Shown: positions 43,439 to 53,453 of the stretch, in pieces
How positions within the stretch are numbered: the stretch's first letter is position 1
How the letters are laid out: each line of letters begins with the position of its first letter
DNA from: Neochlamydia sp. S13
GTDB lineage: Bacteria; Chlamydiota; Chlamydiia; Chlamydiales; Parachlamydiaceae
Reading direction: 5' to 3'
DNA length: 64,000 nt
Assembly (NCBI RefSeq): GCF_000648235.2
Contig: NZ_AP017977.1
Location: forward strand, 1,860,001 to 1,924,000
Notes under the pieces: model-generated
What the model saw: only the letters and a program-made list of their open reading frames with translations
What the model was told of the DNA's origin: nothing
Database searches by the model: none
Program-made: the position numbers and the translations under genes

Positions 43439-45187
43439 CTATCTAGATTCAAAAATTATCTCCTCTAAAATATCAGTAGGATTGGGTAAAAGTCCATCCA
43501 TACTGCAAGATACAATTCCATTAACAAAATCGATAAAGTTGGCATGGTCTTTTGTATAATCCTCAGTAGTCCAGCGGTAAGCCACATCGGGCTTAACCCC
43601 TCTATTTTCTAAAGGCTGTTCATTGTAGCGACAAACAAGCGATCCTGTAAAAACCAAATCAGCTATTCCAAAACGGTTGGAATACTTTCTACGTACGATA
43701 GTACCTCCTGCTCCAGCCGTTTGCCCACCTAAAATTATTGCACGCTCATTGTCTTTTAATAAAGCGACTAGAAGCTCTGCGCAAGAAATACTCAAAGGGT
43801 TAGTTAAAACGAACAAAGGCTTGGTGTATTGCGTAGTTGGATGAGGATAGATAGTTTCTACTCCATCCATAGGATATAAATCGGTAAAATATTTACCCTG
43901 TTTGAACTGATCTTGAATATATTTGGCATATTTAAAAAGGTAGCAAGCTAAGCGCTTATCGACAGCATAGCCATTAATATCTGGCCCTAAAGCCTGGGCA
44001 GCCTCATGGTCGGTAACGATATTTTTTAAAGAAGAAGCGGTCTGCACAGCAAGATATACATCTTCTTGAGTAATCGATAAGAATTGTTTTAAATTGGTCA
44101 GCGGCTTACAGGTTAACATAGAGGCTAAAGCATAGGTATAAAAAGAAAAGCCACCAGGATTGTTCATGACATCTACGATTAGGGCGTCTGCGCAGCTTTC
44201 CATCTTAGCAATAATTTGCTGAAACTGCTCTACTCTGTATTCACTTCCTTGAAAATCAGGGATGCGTATATATCCAATGTTTTTACTCCCCTTTAAAGAG
44301 TAAATATACGCCTCAAAATCGGGCAAATCTGCCCTCCATAATACAGGCCCCAAAGCAGGAAAAAGATTTGCCTTAGCACCTAATAACTTGGCTTTATTAG
44401 CTAGACAAGAAGAATGATTGACCAAACTAGCATAAAAAGGCAGAATGCGCTCTTGATAAAAAAAACGATGTTTAGCCCCCTCCCCTCTTTCTAAATTGAG
44501 AGGCATGCTCAAAGAATAATTATTTATGATCTCTTCAGGAGCATACTCCCAGTTTACAAAAGAGTGAGCTTGTTGGCTATTAGGCTTTCTAAAAACTATT
44601 TCTATAGGGCCTTGAGGAACATCTTGCAATCTAAAAGCTTCACGTAAGGTAAGCTGCCATTCGCTAAGATGTTGATAAGTTTCATTGCGATTAGCTCCAA
44701 AGGCTGATAACCTAATCTTTTCCACTACTTCCTCGACTGGACTGCCGTCAAAAGATAAGATCTCATCTCCCACCTGTAGGCTTACTTTCTGCTCTTTAGC
44801 CCACAAATTATCTACCCATACAACAAAATAATGGCCCTGTACACCTTGCACACAAAATGGCAGAAAGGCATATTCTGTAGCATAAAAGCGAACATATGTA
44901 TGTAAATCTTGTACGGAATTAAACAAGTCACGAATAATTTGATGATATTGCTTGGTAGATAAGGAGAGGGAAGAGAGGATTTTTTCTTTGGCTTTTGTTA
45001 CTTCATGATCTAAATTCCAGTGTAGATATTTCCTTTTCCATTCAAAAGGAGCATAATTGATTTCAAATTCATGCTTAATGATTTTCAAATCAGCAATCAT
45101 TTGTGACTGACGAAGAGAATAATCTTGCGCCTCTATTGAACAAATAGATGCGATTAAAAAAGCTAAAACATAGATAATCTTAACCAT
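43439..45187 (-). CDS. CPAF-like S41 protease, first of tandem pair
   Basis: 582 residues with a signal peptide (VKIIYVLAFLIASICSIEA) and the CPAF layout: NYAPFEWKRKYLHWNL, catalytic H96 in VQDLHTYVRFYATE, S468 in NPLSISCAELLVALL, E527 in EQPLENRGV, and GQTAGAGGT after the serine. It is diverged from its neighbour (different signal peptide and tail) so the duplication is not recent. The two are adjacent and probably co-transcribed with this gene first. Chlamydia species have a single CPAF; the pair suggests split substrate ranges. Confidence 0.87.
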   Translation of the reverse strand: MVKIIYVLAFLIASICSIEAQDYSLRQSQMIADLKIIKHEFEINYAPFEWKRKYLHWNLDHEVTKAKEKILSSLSLSTKQYHQIIRDLFNSVQDLHTYVRFYATEYAFLPFCVQGVQGHYFVVWVDNLWAKEQKVSLQVGDEILSFDGSPVEEVVEKIRLSAFGANRNETYQHLSEWQLTLREAFRLQDVPQGPIEIVFRKPNSQQAHSFVNWEYAPEEIINNYSLSMPLNLERGEGAKHRFFYQERILPFYASLVNHSSCLANKAKLLGAKANLFPALGPVLWRADLPDFEAYIYSLKGSKNIGYIRIPDFQGSEYRVEQFQQIIAKMESCADALIVDVMNNPGGFSFYTYALASMLTCKPLTNLKQFLSITQEDVYLAVQTASSLKNIVTDHEAAQALGPDINGYAVDKRLACYLFKYAKYIQDQFKQGKYFTDLYPMDGVETIYPHPTTQYTKPLFVLTNPLSISCAELLVALLKDNERAIILGGQTAGAGGTIVRRKYSNRFGIADLVFTGSLVCRYNEQPLENRGVKPDVAYRWTTEDYTKDHANFIDFVNGIVSCSMDGLLPNPTDILEEIIFESR

Positions 45188-45319
45188 CTAAACCCTCTCT
45201 ACTATGCATAAAATACTATAGGCTTCCCTCTATTTGCTGGTAAACAATAAAAAATTTATGCAAGGGAATCCACTACATATTTTAAAAGCAAAGAGCGTTC
45301 TTAAGGTTTAGATAAACTT

Positions 45320-47887
45320 TTAAACAGTAGGAGTAGTTAAAACCTTTTTATCTATTATTTTTCTGTTTAAATTAATAAGTTCTTCTTCATGAATAATTAA
45401 ATGATCTTCATCCGCTGTAACCGTACAACGGCAACCTTTTTCAGGATGCATCAGCAGTTTTTCGGCTAAAGGATCTTCTAAATACTGCTCGATGGTGCGT
45501 CTTAAAGGCCGAGCCCCCATTTCCGGCTGAAAACCTTTCTCAACCAAGAAATTTTTAGCTTTATCATCCAGAGTAATGTAAACTTCACGTTTTTGTAAGC
45601 GATTTTGCATTTTTTTGATTTCAATCTCAATAACCTGCATTAAAGCTTCACGATTAAGCGGACGGAAAATAATCATGTCATTTAACCGATTAAGAAATTC
45701 TGGCTTAAATTGTTTTTTAACAGCCCCTTCAATTTTATCCTTAATGCGCTCGTAATCTAAAGATCCTTCCTCTGCACCAAAGCCTACTTCTGTAGTTTTT
45801 CTAATCAGATCAGCACCCAAGTTAGAGGTCAGGATAATAATGGTATTACGAAAATCTACTTTACGGCCAAATGAGTCAGTTAAACGCCCTTCTTCTAAAA
45901 TTTGTAATAACAAATCCATTACATCTGGATGAGCCTTTTCAATCTCATCAAAGAGCACAACCGAGTAAGGACGCTGGCGAACTTGTTCTGTCAACTGCCC
46001 GCCTTCTTCATGTCCTACATAACCTGGCGGAGAACCGGTCATACGGCTGACAGCAAATTTCTCCATATACTCTGACATGTCAACTTGAATAAGTGCATCT
46101 TCGCCCCCAAACATGTTGATAGCAAGTAAGCGGGCTAGAAGAGTTTTTCCTACTCCTGTAGGCCCTAAAAAGAGAAAAGCTCCTATGGGGCGATTAGGAT
46201 CTTTAATATCTGCGCGACTACGACGTACCGCTCTGCAAACAGTTTTAAGAGCTTCATCTTGGCCAATGATGCTACCTCTAAGAAGCTCTTCCATTTTAAG
46301 AACTTTTTGAGTTTCTCCTTCAGTTAGACGACTGATAGGAATTCCAGTTTGCTTTGCCACCACTTGAGCGACATCTTCGTCTTCAACAATTACCTCATGC
46401 TCTTCTTTATTCACTTCCCATTGATTACGCAGCTGCTGAAGCTGTTCCCTCAAGGTTTTCTCCTTGTCGCGTAATTTTGCAGCTTTTTCATATTCTTGCT
46501 TAGCGATCGCTTCTTCTTTAGCTAGCCGTGTTTCTTCAATTTCTGCTTCAAATTTACTTATATCTTGGGGCTGATTCATCATTGAGATACGCATTTTAGC
46601 TCCCGCTTCATCTAATAAATCAATCGCCTTATCTGGCAAAAATCTTCCATGCAGGTAACGATCTGAAAGAACAGCAGCGGCAGTCAACGCTTGCGGGGTA
46701 TAAATACATTTATGGTGATCTTCATATTTACTTTTTAAGCCACTTAAGATTTCAATTGTATCTTCTACTGAAGGAGGCGCCACTACAATTTTTTGAAAAC
46801 GACGCTCTAAGGCGGCATCTTTTTCAATATGCTTACGATATTCATCGATAGTAGTCGCCCCTATGCACTGAATTTCTCCGCGAGAAAGAGCAGGCTTTAA
46901 GATATTAGAAGCATCAATCGCTCCTTCAGCTGCTCCTGCGCCTACAATCGTATGGAGTTCATCAATAAATAAAAGCACATTCCCATTCTTTTTAATTTCA
47001 TCCATGACCGCTTTGATACGCTCTTCAAATTGTCCTCGATATTTTGTACCTGCAATCATCAAGGCTAGATCAAGAGAAATTAAACGTTTTTTTCTCAGAT
47101 TATCAGGAACTTCGCCTTTAACAATGGCTTGGGCAAGTCCTTCTACGATAGCAGTCTTCCCTACACCAGCTTCTCCCACCAGCACAGGGTTATTCTTGCG
47201 ACGACGACAAAGGATCAAAATAAGTCTTTCAACTTCGTGCTTACGACCAATCACAGGATCCATCTTATTTTCCCGACACATTTCCGTGAGGTCATGACCA
47301 TAAGCTTTAAGAGCGGGCATCTTTTCTAGACCTCCACCCATGCTTGAATTGCCTTTGTCATAAGGCTTACCCGAAGATCCCACCTGGCCACTCATCTCCC
47401 CAGAACGGGAAGAAGGAGATCCTGCTCCAATAGGAGGCAACTGTAGATTGAAAGTTTCTAATTCTTTTAATACTTCTTTACGAACTTCCTTAAGATTTAC
47501 ATTTAAATTTTCTAATACTTGCGCCGCCACGCCATCCGTTTGACGCAATAACCCCAATAGTAAATGCTCAGTTCCTACATAATTATGGTTAAGATTTGCA
47601 GCTTCTTCATTAGCATGTTCAAATACTTTTTTAACTTTTCCCGTTAAAGCAGGGTCCCCATACACTTGAATTTCAGGTCCGTACCCCACGAGTTTTTCCA
47701 CTTCATTCCGCACTGTCTCAAAATCAATATTAAGGTTACGCAATACATTGACTGCCACTCCTTGACCTAATTTGAGCAGCCCTAGTAAAACGTGTTCAGT
47801 GCCCAAATAATTATGATTTAAGCGTTGTGCTTCTTTCTTAGCGAGCTTAATGACTTGCTTTGCACGATTTGTAAATTTGTCAAACAT
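45320..47887 (-). CDS. clpC: ATP-dependent Clp protease ATPase subunit ClpC
   Basis: 855 residues. Two N-terminal Clp repeats ([15 protein letters not shown] and [15 protein letters not shown]), first AAA+ domain with Walker A GEAGVGKT (238-245), a UVR-containing middle region ([20 protein letters not shown]), second AAA+ with GPTGVGKT, and C-terminal [12 protein letters not shown] and [17 protein letters not shown]. It unfolds substrates for ClpP. ATG at 47887. A conserved chlamydial gene in the same general neighbourhood as gcsH/lplA. Confidence 0.97.
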   Translation of the reverse strand: MFDKFTNRAKQVIKLAKKEAQRLNHNYLGTEHVLLGLLKLGQGVAVNVLRNLNIDFETVRNEVEKLVGYGPEIQVYGDPALTGKVKKVFEHANEEAANLNHNYVGTEHLLLGLLRQTDGVAAQVLENLNVNLKEVRKEVLKELETFNLQLPPIGAGSPSSRSGEMSGQVGSSGKPYDKGNSSMGGGLEKMPALKAYGHDLTEMCRENKMDPVIGRKHEVERLILILCRRRKNNPVLVGEAGVGKTAIVEGLAQAIVKGEVPDNLRKKRLISLDLALMIAGTKYRGQFEERIKAVMDEIKKNGNVLLFIDELHTIVGAGAAEGAIDASNILKPALSRGEIQCIGATTIDEYRKHIEKDAALERRFQKIVVAPPSVEDTIEILSGLKSKYEDHHKCIYTPQALTAAAVLSDRYLHGRFLPDKAIDLLDEAGAKMRISMMNQPQDISKFEAEIEETRLAKEEAIAKQEYEKAAKLRDKEKTLREQLQQLRNQWEVNKEEHEVIVEDEDVAQVVAKQTGIPISRLTEGETQKVLKMEELLRGSIIGQDEALKTVCRAVRRSRADIKDPNRPIGAFLFLGPTGVGKTLLARLLAINMFGGEDALIQVDMSEYMEKFAVSRMTGSPPGYVGHEEGGQLTEQVRQRPYSVVLFDEIEKAHPDVMDLLLQILEEGRLTDSFGRKVDFRNTIIILTSNLGADLIRKTTEVGFGAEEGSLDYERIKDKIEGAVKKQFKPEFLNRLNDMIIFRPLNREALMQVIEIEIKKMQNRLQKREVYITLDDKAKNFLVEKGFQPEMGARPLRRTIEQYLEDPLAEKLLMHPEKGCRCTVTADEDHLIIHEEELINLNRKIIDKKVLTTPTV

Positions 47888-48730
47888 AACAATCTCGTAG
47901 TTAAATGGCGTATATTTTAACTGTAGCCTCAGGCTCTATTTTTTGCAACCTAGGTTACGTGTTCTGAAAAAAGAGAAAAGGCTAAAGAGTTAACTGCCTA
48001 TCCTAATTTTATATTGCTTAAGCATAAGTAAATTTAACTTTATTTTAAGAAAATATAAACTATTTTTAATCTTTTAATTTTTCCTTAAATTACTTGGATC
48101 CCTCTATAACTTAATCAAGCTATCTCAAATGTTCACCTAAAAGTAAGGCTTTAAAAGGCTTTTTAATGACTTTAAAGCTTTTTCCCCTATTTCTACAAAC
48201 AGCCTATAGAGTAAACCATGTTTTTCTCTAAAAGCTCCTAAGTATATAGGCTAAGTAGATAGGCTAAATCTATTTTTAGGGATCTTACCCATAAGAATAA
48301 CATTTGATATAAAAAACTTAAAGCTACCTTTTACTTAAGCAGGAAATTCTAAAAATGAAAGACTTAAAATTCTATTATAAGGCGATAAGAGCTTTTAAAG
48401 CACTATTAATGAGATTTTCAGCATTTTTTTAAATAGGCGTCAAAAAAGCGAATGGTAAAACTCTCCTTAGGAAATAGTTAGTAATCGGCCAAAGAGTATA
48501 TCGCACTTTAAATACGATTGTGCAGGTATCTACAAAGCCAAAAATGCTTGCAAATAGTTTTTTTTCTATTGACTGCACTTTCTGATTTACATGGGCTCCT
48601 TATCCTCAAAAAATTAAGCAGTTCTGCACCCGTGAATGCTTATAAATAATTGATTAATTGGGAAAATTTAAGAAAATTTTTTTTTCCTAAGAAAGAATTT
48701 AACCACAGTATTACGAGAGAAAATAGCTAA
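47888..48730. other. Intergenic region between clpC and the IS5 element
   Basis: About 840 bp, AT-rich, no gene recognised on either strand; some short open stretches broken by stops. The clpC promoter must be near 47900-48000 on the minus strand. Confidence 0.4.
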
Positions 48731-48791
48731 GAGACATTCTCTGAATTATTAAAATCGTTTAAAATAGAGGCTGTTTAACCAGGAGCCTAAT

Positions 48792-49567
48792 ATGATAAGA
48801 AAACCTTATCCTAGCGATTTAAATAATCAAGAATGGCAAGTGCTTGAACCTATAATATGCAAGAAAAAAGCTGGCAAGCCACCTATGCACTCTAGACGAG
48901 AGATGCTTAATGCTATCTTTTATGTCTTAAGGACAGGTTGTCAATGGATAGATCTTCCTCATGATCTTCCTCCTTGGAAATCGGTCTATTCTCAGTTTTT
49001 AAGATGGAAACAGAGTAATTTATTCGAACAAATTAATACTTATTTAAGGCGATCGCTTCGCCAAAGCTTAGGCAAATTAGCGGAACCTAGTGCAGCTATA
49101 GTCGATAGCCAAAGTATCAAAACAACTGAAAAAAAGGGCTCTGCGGATACGACGGCGGCAAGAAAATTAAAGGTAGGAAAAGGCACATAGTGGTGGATCA
49201 CTTGGGACTGTTAATAGCAGTTGTAGTAAGTAGCGCAGCTTGTAGCGACAGAGATGGGCTAAAAGCGTTATTTTATTATTTTCAAGGAAAAGTTTTATGG
49301 CCAAAAAAAATGTTTGCCGATACAGGATATAGCGGGGAAGAGATGAGATCAGAAGCAGCTTTGCATGGTATTGATTTAACAATCATTAAAAGATCTAAGC
49401 AAAAAGGATTTCATCTACAAGCAAAAAGATGGATAGTAGAAAGAACATTTGCCTGGTTTGGCAAATGCCGCAGATTAAGCAAGGATTATGAGACCTTAAC
49501 CAACACCAGCCAAGCGTTCCTCTACTTAGCGATGATACGTCTGATGGTAAGAAGAATAGCGCAATAA
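48792..49567 (+). CDS. IS5-family transposase made by -1 frameshift
   Basis: Two frames together give one transposase. Frame one runs 48792-49190 (PSDLNNQEWQVLEPII, GCQWIDLPHDLPPW, AIVDSQSIKTTEKK). A -1 slip at A-AAA-AAG (49130-49136) continues as GLCGYDGGKKIKGRKRHIVV into the second frame, which has FADTGYSG and WIVERTFAWFGKCRRLSKDYE. The DDE residues are thus D of AIVDSQS, D of FADTGY and E of VERTF. The join exactly restores the sequence that single-frame relatives show, so this is programmed frameshifting, not a mutation. Confidence 0.88.
49130..49136 (+). promoter_or_regulatory. -1 ribosomal frameshift site (A AAA AAG)
   Basis: The heptamer sits in the zero frame as A AAA AAG, the most efficient bacterial slippery sequence. 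Slipping one base back links the two transposase frames at the conserved G-x-CGYDGGKK region. Confidence 0.85.
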
Positions 49568-49744
49568 ATTAATTCAGAGAATGTCTCTAAGAATTATAAA
49601 AATTATAAACTTCTTAAAAAAAACTTTTCTTTTCTTTTTTCTTTTTAAGGTTTTTTAGTATAAAAATAGTTAATTAAATTTATTTGAAAGTAAGGGGTTA
49701 TAAAACCCATCATTAGGTTGCAGATTTTTTTTCTTTTTTGGTTT

Positions 49745-50548
49745 CTAGCTTTTTTGATTTTCTTTTCTTGAAATTATGCTCTTAATAATTTTCTCAAAAT
49801 TTAATTTTTTAAGTCTGCCCGATGGATCTTGTGCCTCCAATCGTGACCAATCGATAGGAGCTGCATTTTCCATCCATTGGTGCAAATTTTTTTGAAAGGT
49901 TTTAAACCATTTAGAATGCTGCTGAGACAGCAGGGCAAGCTCAGCAACAGCCTTATCTGAAAATTCTCCTAATTGCGTAGCGGCATACCAGATACCATAA
50001 AGATCTTTGTAAGCTTTTGAGGGGGCATTACGTTTTGGAAATGTAAGGCCTTTATGAAACATCCATGCTCCCGGAGAAACAACTAAACCTCTCTCCCCCG
50101 AATAGGTTACAAAGCTTAAAGTCATTTGTAAACTTAACGACAAATAGCTCAATGGCTGTGCAACGACTCCAGCTATTAGGACGTTTTTGTTTTTATCTCC
50201 GCGAGTTACTGAATCCGTAAGAAACTCGATTTCCACTTCAAAGCCGTTAATTTCTTTAACATAGGCTTCTGTAGCTGGGTTACCATAATCTTTAAAAATG
50301 GGGATAAATCCGGATTCTTTTAAACAGTAGGCAATATTTTTGTTCATAAAGCTAGGAACTTTTCGTGGGATTAGAGAATCAAGATCATGGGTGCCTACAG
50401 GTGCTATTCCTACTTCTTGATTCGCCAGGTAAAGTTTGTAAATAATTAGGGCATAACCTCCTCCAAGCACGATATAATTATCCCAGGGACCAATCGATCT
50501 TAGAAAGTCAGAAACAATGCAATCTTCTCGCTTAAGCTCTCTAGACAT
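49745..50548 (-). CDS. AbiEii-like nucleotidyltransferase, probable toxin of a type IV toxin-antitoxin pair
   Basis: 267 residues. The N-terminus has the nucleotidyltransferase signature: LGGGYALIIYKLY (28-40) and, 22 residues on, THDLDSLIP with D55 and D57 as metal-binding residues. A third acidic residue may lie in FEVEIEFL (about 103-110). The C-terminal half is helical. It starts two bases after the stop of the winged-helix gene, which is the AbiEi-AbiEii arrangement. AbiEii toxins transfer nucleotides to tRNA or related targets and arrest growth; whether this one does is inference. Confidence 0.68.
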   Translation of the reverse strand: MSRELKREDCIVSDFLRSIGPWDNYIVLGGGYALIIYKLYLANQEVGIAPVGTHDLDSLIPRKVPSFMNKNIAYCLKESGFIPIFKDYGNPATEAYVKEINGFEVEIEFLTDSVTRGDKNKNVLIAGVVAQPLSYLSLSLQMTLSFVTYSGERGLVVSPGAWMFHKGLTFPKRNAPSKAYKDLYGIWYAATQLGEFSDKAVAELALLSQQHSKWFKTFQKNLHQWMENAAPIDWSRLEAQDPSGRLKKLNFEKIIKSIISRKENQKS

Positions 50549-50550
50549 TT

Positions 50551-51282
50551 TTATCGGTTCTTTTTATAGAACGGCTTTAGTTCATTTAAGCGTGCTGACA
50601 TAAATTCTGCTTGCTCGTGGCCCCTTAAAGGAAAATGATACAGGTCCAAAAAAGTCAGCAAACAGGGGGCCACACGAACTTTTGTAGTAATTTGATCTTT
50701 TAAACCATGGCTAAGAAGGCTTTTATAATAAGGGGTAATTAATAAGATTTCATAGCCTCTTTCTTGAGGTTCTAGCTGGAGAGAGGACTCAAGTTGAGGT
50801 CGCGCGCTGGGGTTTATCAAATAAAGTTCTAAAGTTTGTAGATTTGTATTCTTAGTTCCATAAGCTTCAGCGGCTGCATGAAGAGCTAGGGCCACAGTAT
50901 GCTTTAGATCAGAACTTTCTAAGGCCTTGAGAACCTCTGTTTTATCTTCACATCCTGTTCTGTAAGTCCACATTTTGCATTTCTTCGTGATGTTGTAGTG
51001 ATCGAGCCAGCTTTTCAATAAGAGCTCTGGCTTTTTAATGGAAAACCTTTTTGCTGTCCTAACGCCCATTGTCTCAAGAAACCCTTTCATGACTAAAACT
51101 TCAAACACTCTTTGAACCAGCCCAATGCTAATATCTCTACTTCTACTCACCTCTCTAATCGTAAACTGTTCTTTATATATACCAATACGCAAGAGCCAAT
51201 CTAAGACCACGGCCGATTTATTGGCATAAATATTTCCTTCTTCACAAGAATAGTGAGTATTAATTAAAAATTGGCCCTTCAT
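50551..51282 (-). CDS. AbiEi-like winged-helix regulator, probable antitoxin
   Basis: 243 residues from the ATG at 51282. An upstream ATG at 51306 is possible, but the -10 box lies one base before it, so the transcript would begin around that codon; the second ATG has AGAGG in range. Residues about 30-85 form a winged helix (FTIREVSRSRDISIGLVQRVFEVLVMKGFL). The C-terminal CLLTFLDLYHFPLRGHEQAEFM resembles the LDL...RG-x-EQAE signature common to AbiEi-type antitoxins. It is probably an autorepressor binding the palindrome in its own promoter. Confidence 0.65.
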   Translation of the reverse strand: MKGQFLINTHYSCEEGNIYANKSAVVLDWLLRIGIYKEQFTIREVSRSRDISIGLVQRVFEVLVMKGFLETMGVRTAKRFSIKKPELLLKSWLDHYNITKKCKMWTYRTGCEDKTEVLKALESSDLKHTVALALHAAAEAYGTKNTNLQTLELYLINPSARPQLESSLQLEPQERGYEILLITPYYKSLLSHGLKDQITTKVRVAPCLLTFLDLYHFPLRGHEQAEFMSARLNELKPFYKKNR

Positions 51283-51307
51283 ATCCTCGCCCTCTTTACT
51301 GTTCATT

Positions 51308-51337
51308 ATTATAATTTGTTCAATATTTATTGAACAA
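51308..51337 (-). promoter_or_regulatory. Promoter and palindromic operator of the AbiE-like pair
   Basis: On the minus strand: -35-like TTGTTC (51332-51337), 18-base spacer, perfect -10 TATAAT (51308-51313). A perfect palindrome with arms TTGTTCAAT and ATTGAACAA around a 4-base centre (51316-51337) covers the -35 and spacer, so a bound repressor would block RNA polymerase. Confidence 0.75.
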
Positions 51338-51339
51338 TA

Positions 51340-51774
51340 CAGAAAGCTTGGAAGTTTGCAATCCTCGTAAAGTTACCCCTATGCAACCATTAAAGTTTAT
51401 TTCTGCAGAAAAGAAATTGCGAGGGCACAATAATTCTCTGTAAAATCGGAATTTTTTTCTTCTAACCTATTTTTATAGTGTTTTGCTCCTTTTAAATTTT
51501 TCGCCTTAATTTTAATGAGTTCCCTTTTATGATTCAGGGGAAACGGTTAAAATTGATAGCCCCTTAGGCCAAGAAACATCATTTATCTTTCTAATTTTTG
51601 TTACCCCCCCTCTTCAAGTATGCTTTATTATCCCTCTCGACTTCATGGATTTTCTGAAGGACTGCTATTACCAAACTTTTGGATGATTCTTCATGTGAAA
51701 ATTCTCTTACTACTCTTATGCGTCTCTTAACCTCCTGATTCTCTCTCTGCCTTATAGGAGAGGTTTGTATTTTT
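51340..51774. other. Intergenic region beyond the AbiE-like promoter
   Basis: No gene recognised; only scattered short frames. GGAGAGG near 51758-51764 is not followed by a usable frame. Confidence 0.35.
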
Positions 51775-51914
51775 ACAGGATGACCGCAAATAATAAGTTC
51801 TTAGCAAAACTAAGAAGCACTTGATCAAAACGGACAAATATTTAAGGCCTTAAAAGTGAATTTACCAAAAGTTTTTACCACAGGTCTTTAGTCACTAGGA
51901 AAAAGTGCCGATAG
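51775..51914 (+). pseudogene. Eroded 3' end of an IS1634-type transposase
   Basis: Lines up with the C-terminus of the intact transposase at 136-1797 in the opposite orientation: TANNKFLAK matches TVNNGLSFQ, EFTKSFYHRSLVTRKKCR-stop matches VELPKVLPKNHAHVVTRKKRR-stop, with the stop at the same place. Two internal stops. Downstream sequence to about 51990 still resembles the element end (TAAGTTATTAA..., GGAAGCTTTC). The rest of the element has been deleted. Confidence 0.7.
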
Positions 51915-52088
51915 GAGTCATAAGTTATTAAAAATTAAAATTTTGCTTGCAACTGGTTGCCTTTGAAAGAAGGAAGCTTTCATTAGTAAATAAGAAATCT
52001 GATGTGACCCTAAATTAGATTGAATGCATCAGATGCTTGACTGCATAAAACTTTAATAGAAGGCGCATTACATGCTGTCAGGAGCCAA

Positions 52089-53453
52089 TCAAGAATAGGC
52101 CATCGAATAAGCTTGAGCTATACAATCATTCACTGAGACGCCATTAAACGCACTACCTAATAGTTGCAGATGAGGGGACAATTCTTGCAAATATTTTCCT
52201 ATCAGCACTTTTTTTTGTTCATGCCCTACAAGATATTGAGGGATAGCATTCTGGGCAAGATGAATATCTACAACATCGGGCGCTGCATGAATCTGTAAAT
52301 GATTAGAGATAGCTTTTAAAGCACTGCTTAAAAAATCTGATTCTTTTTTTTGCGAAAAATCACTCATTCGGGTGCCACCTATCATTACAGTCAAACGAGT
52401 TTCTAATGAGTGTAAGCTTTGCTGGGGAAATGCACAGGAGTCCCAAACCATTCCCAGAATTTCTTCTTTTTCTTTAGAGGGTATTAAATATCCAAATCCT
52501 TTAGGTGTTAATAATTTTTGTTTATAACCCAAGCCTACCACTGCAATCGAAGCATTAGCAATTGAGCTCAATAGATTAGCCAAAGGAAGATGATGTGGGC
52601 ATATAAGAGCAGCTAAGGAAGCAGGTGGCAAAGTCGAGTAAACCTGGTCTGCCCACAAAGTTTTACCTTGCGCAAGTCCCAACTCTATTCCCTTTTCTTG
52701 AAAATTTAAGTCAGTTACTTCTTGCTCACACACAATAGATTCATGCAAGCTTTGTGCTAGTGCATTCGAGAGAGTTTGCATGCCTTCTCTAAAGGAAAAT
52801 AAACTTTCTTGGCACATTTTTTTAATATAAGGAGAAGGGAGAGGCACTCGATTTTTAAAAAAATGTAGAAAAGCTCCTTTTGTAAGAGAGCCATGTTGTC
52901 GTTCCCAGTGAAATAAGTCAGGAAAGCAAGACTTCATCGACAGTTCATGAATATTTCCTCCATAGATGCCAGAGGCGAAAGGATCTAAAAAATGCTCTGC
53001 CACCTCATGGCCTAGGCGCCTTGTAAAAAATGCATGAATAGTTTCATCCTCGTTTTCTCCAGGAGAAATTTGCCATTCTTTAAATAAATTAAAGACTACT
53101 TGCCTTGTTAAAGGAGAAAATAGCAAAGAAAATAGATGACAGGGAATTTTTTGCAAATGCTTGTCTAGGTACAAAAAACGCTGTTGAGCGGCTCGATCGG
53201 CCACGATTACCTGCTTTTGCAAGCCAAGCTCTTCAATAAGACGAAGGGTTGCTTTTCCGCTGCCACGCGTGCGACAGCTACGAGGCCCTCTTTCAAAGAG
53301 AAAACCTTCCTTTTTATAGGAGTTAATCCATCCTCCTAAGCGATCACTTTTTTCTAGCAGAGTCAAAGAAGCAGCAGAGCCGTGACGTTTCCTTAGATAC
53401 CAAAGAAGGCTAAGTCCTGAGATACCTCCCCCTATTACAATAATTTTTTTCAT
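52089..53453 (-). CDS. hemG: Protoporphyrinogen oxidase
   Basis: FAD-dependent, HemY-type enzyme of 454 residues that oxidises protoporphyrinogen to protoporphyrin IX. The FAD site is at the start (IIVIGGGISGLSLLWYLRKR, about 3-22), followed by DRLGGWINSYKKEGFLFERGPRSCR (about 41-65), and a C-terminal LLGSAFNGVSVNDCIAQ. Chlamydial convention calls this gene hemG although it is not the menaquinone-linked type. It overlaps the end of hemE by four bases (ATGA) as last gene of tkt-hemE-hemG. Confidence 0.93.
   Translation of the reverse strand: MKKIIVIGGGISGLSLLWYLRKRHGSAASLTLLEKSDRLGGWINSYKKEGFLFERGPRSCRTRGSGKATLRLIEELGLQKQVIVADRAAQQRFLYLDKHLQKIPCHLFSLLFSPLTRQVVFNLFKEWQISPGENEDETIHAFFTRRLGHEVAEHFLDPFASGIYGGNIHELSMKSCFPDLFHWERQHGSLTKGAFLHFFKNRVPLPSPYIKKMCQESLFSFREGMQTLSNALAQSLHESIVCEQEVTDLNFQEKGIELGLAQGKTLWADQVYSTLPPASLAALICPHHLPLANLLSSIANASIAVVGLGYKQKLLTPKGFGYLIPSKEKEEILGMVWDSCAFPQQSLHSLETRLTVMIGGTRMSDFSQKKESDFLSSALKAISNHLQIHAAPDVVDIHLAQNAIPQYLVGHEQKKVLIGKYLQELSPHLQLLGSAFNGVSVNDCIAQAYSMAYS

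Larger units (their letters stand above)
48731..49587 (+). mobile_element. Complete IS5-family element (IS427-like, 857 bp)
   Basis: Inverted repeats gagacattctctgaatta at 48731-48748 and as complement ending at 49587, flanked by TAA at 48728-48730 and 49588-49590 (IS427-type target duplications are 2-3 bp). Length and two overlapping frames are typical of this group. Confidence 0.9.

Noticed and set aside
48792-49567. Frameshifted IS5 transposase as a pseudogene
   Set aside because: The shift falls exactly on an in-frame A AAA AAG heptamer, both halves are intact, and IRs and target duplication are present; programmed frameshifting explains it better.
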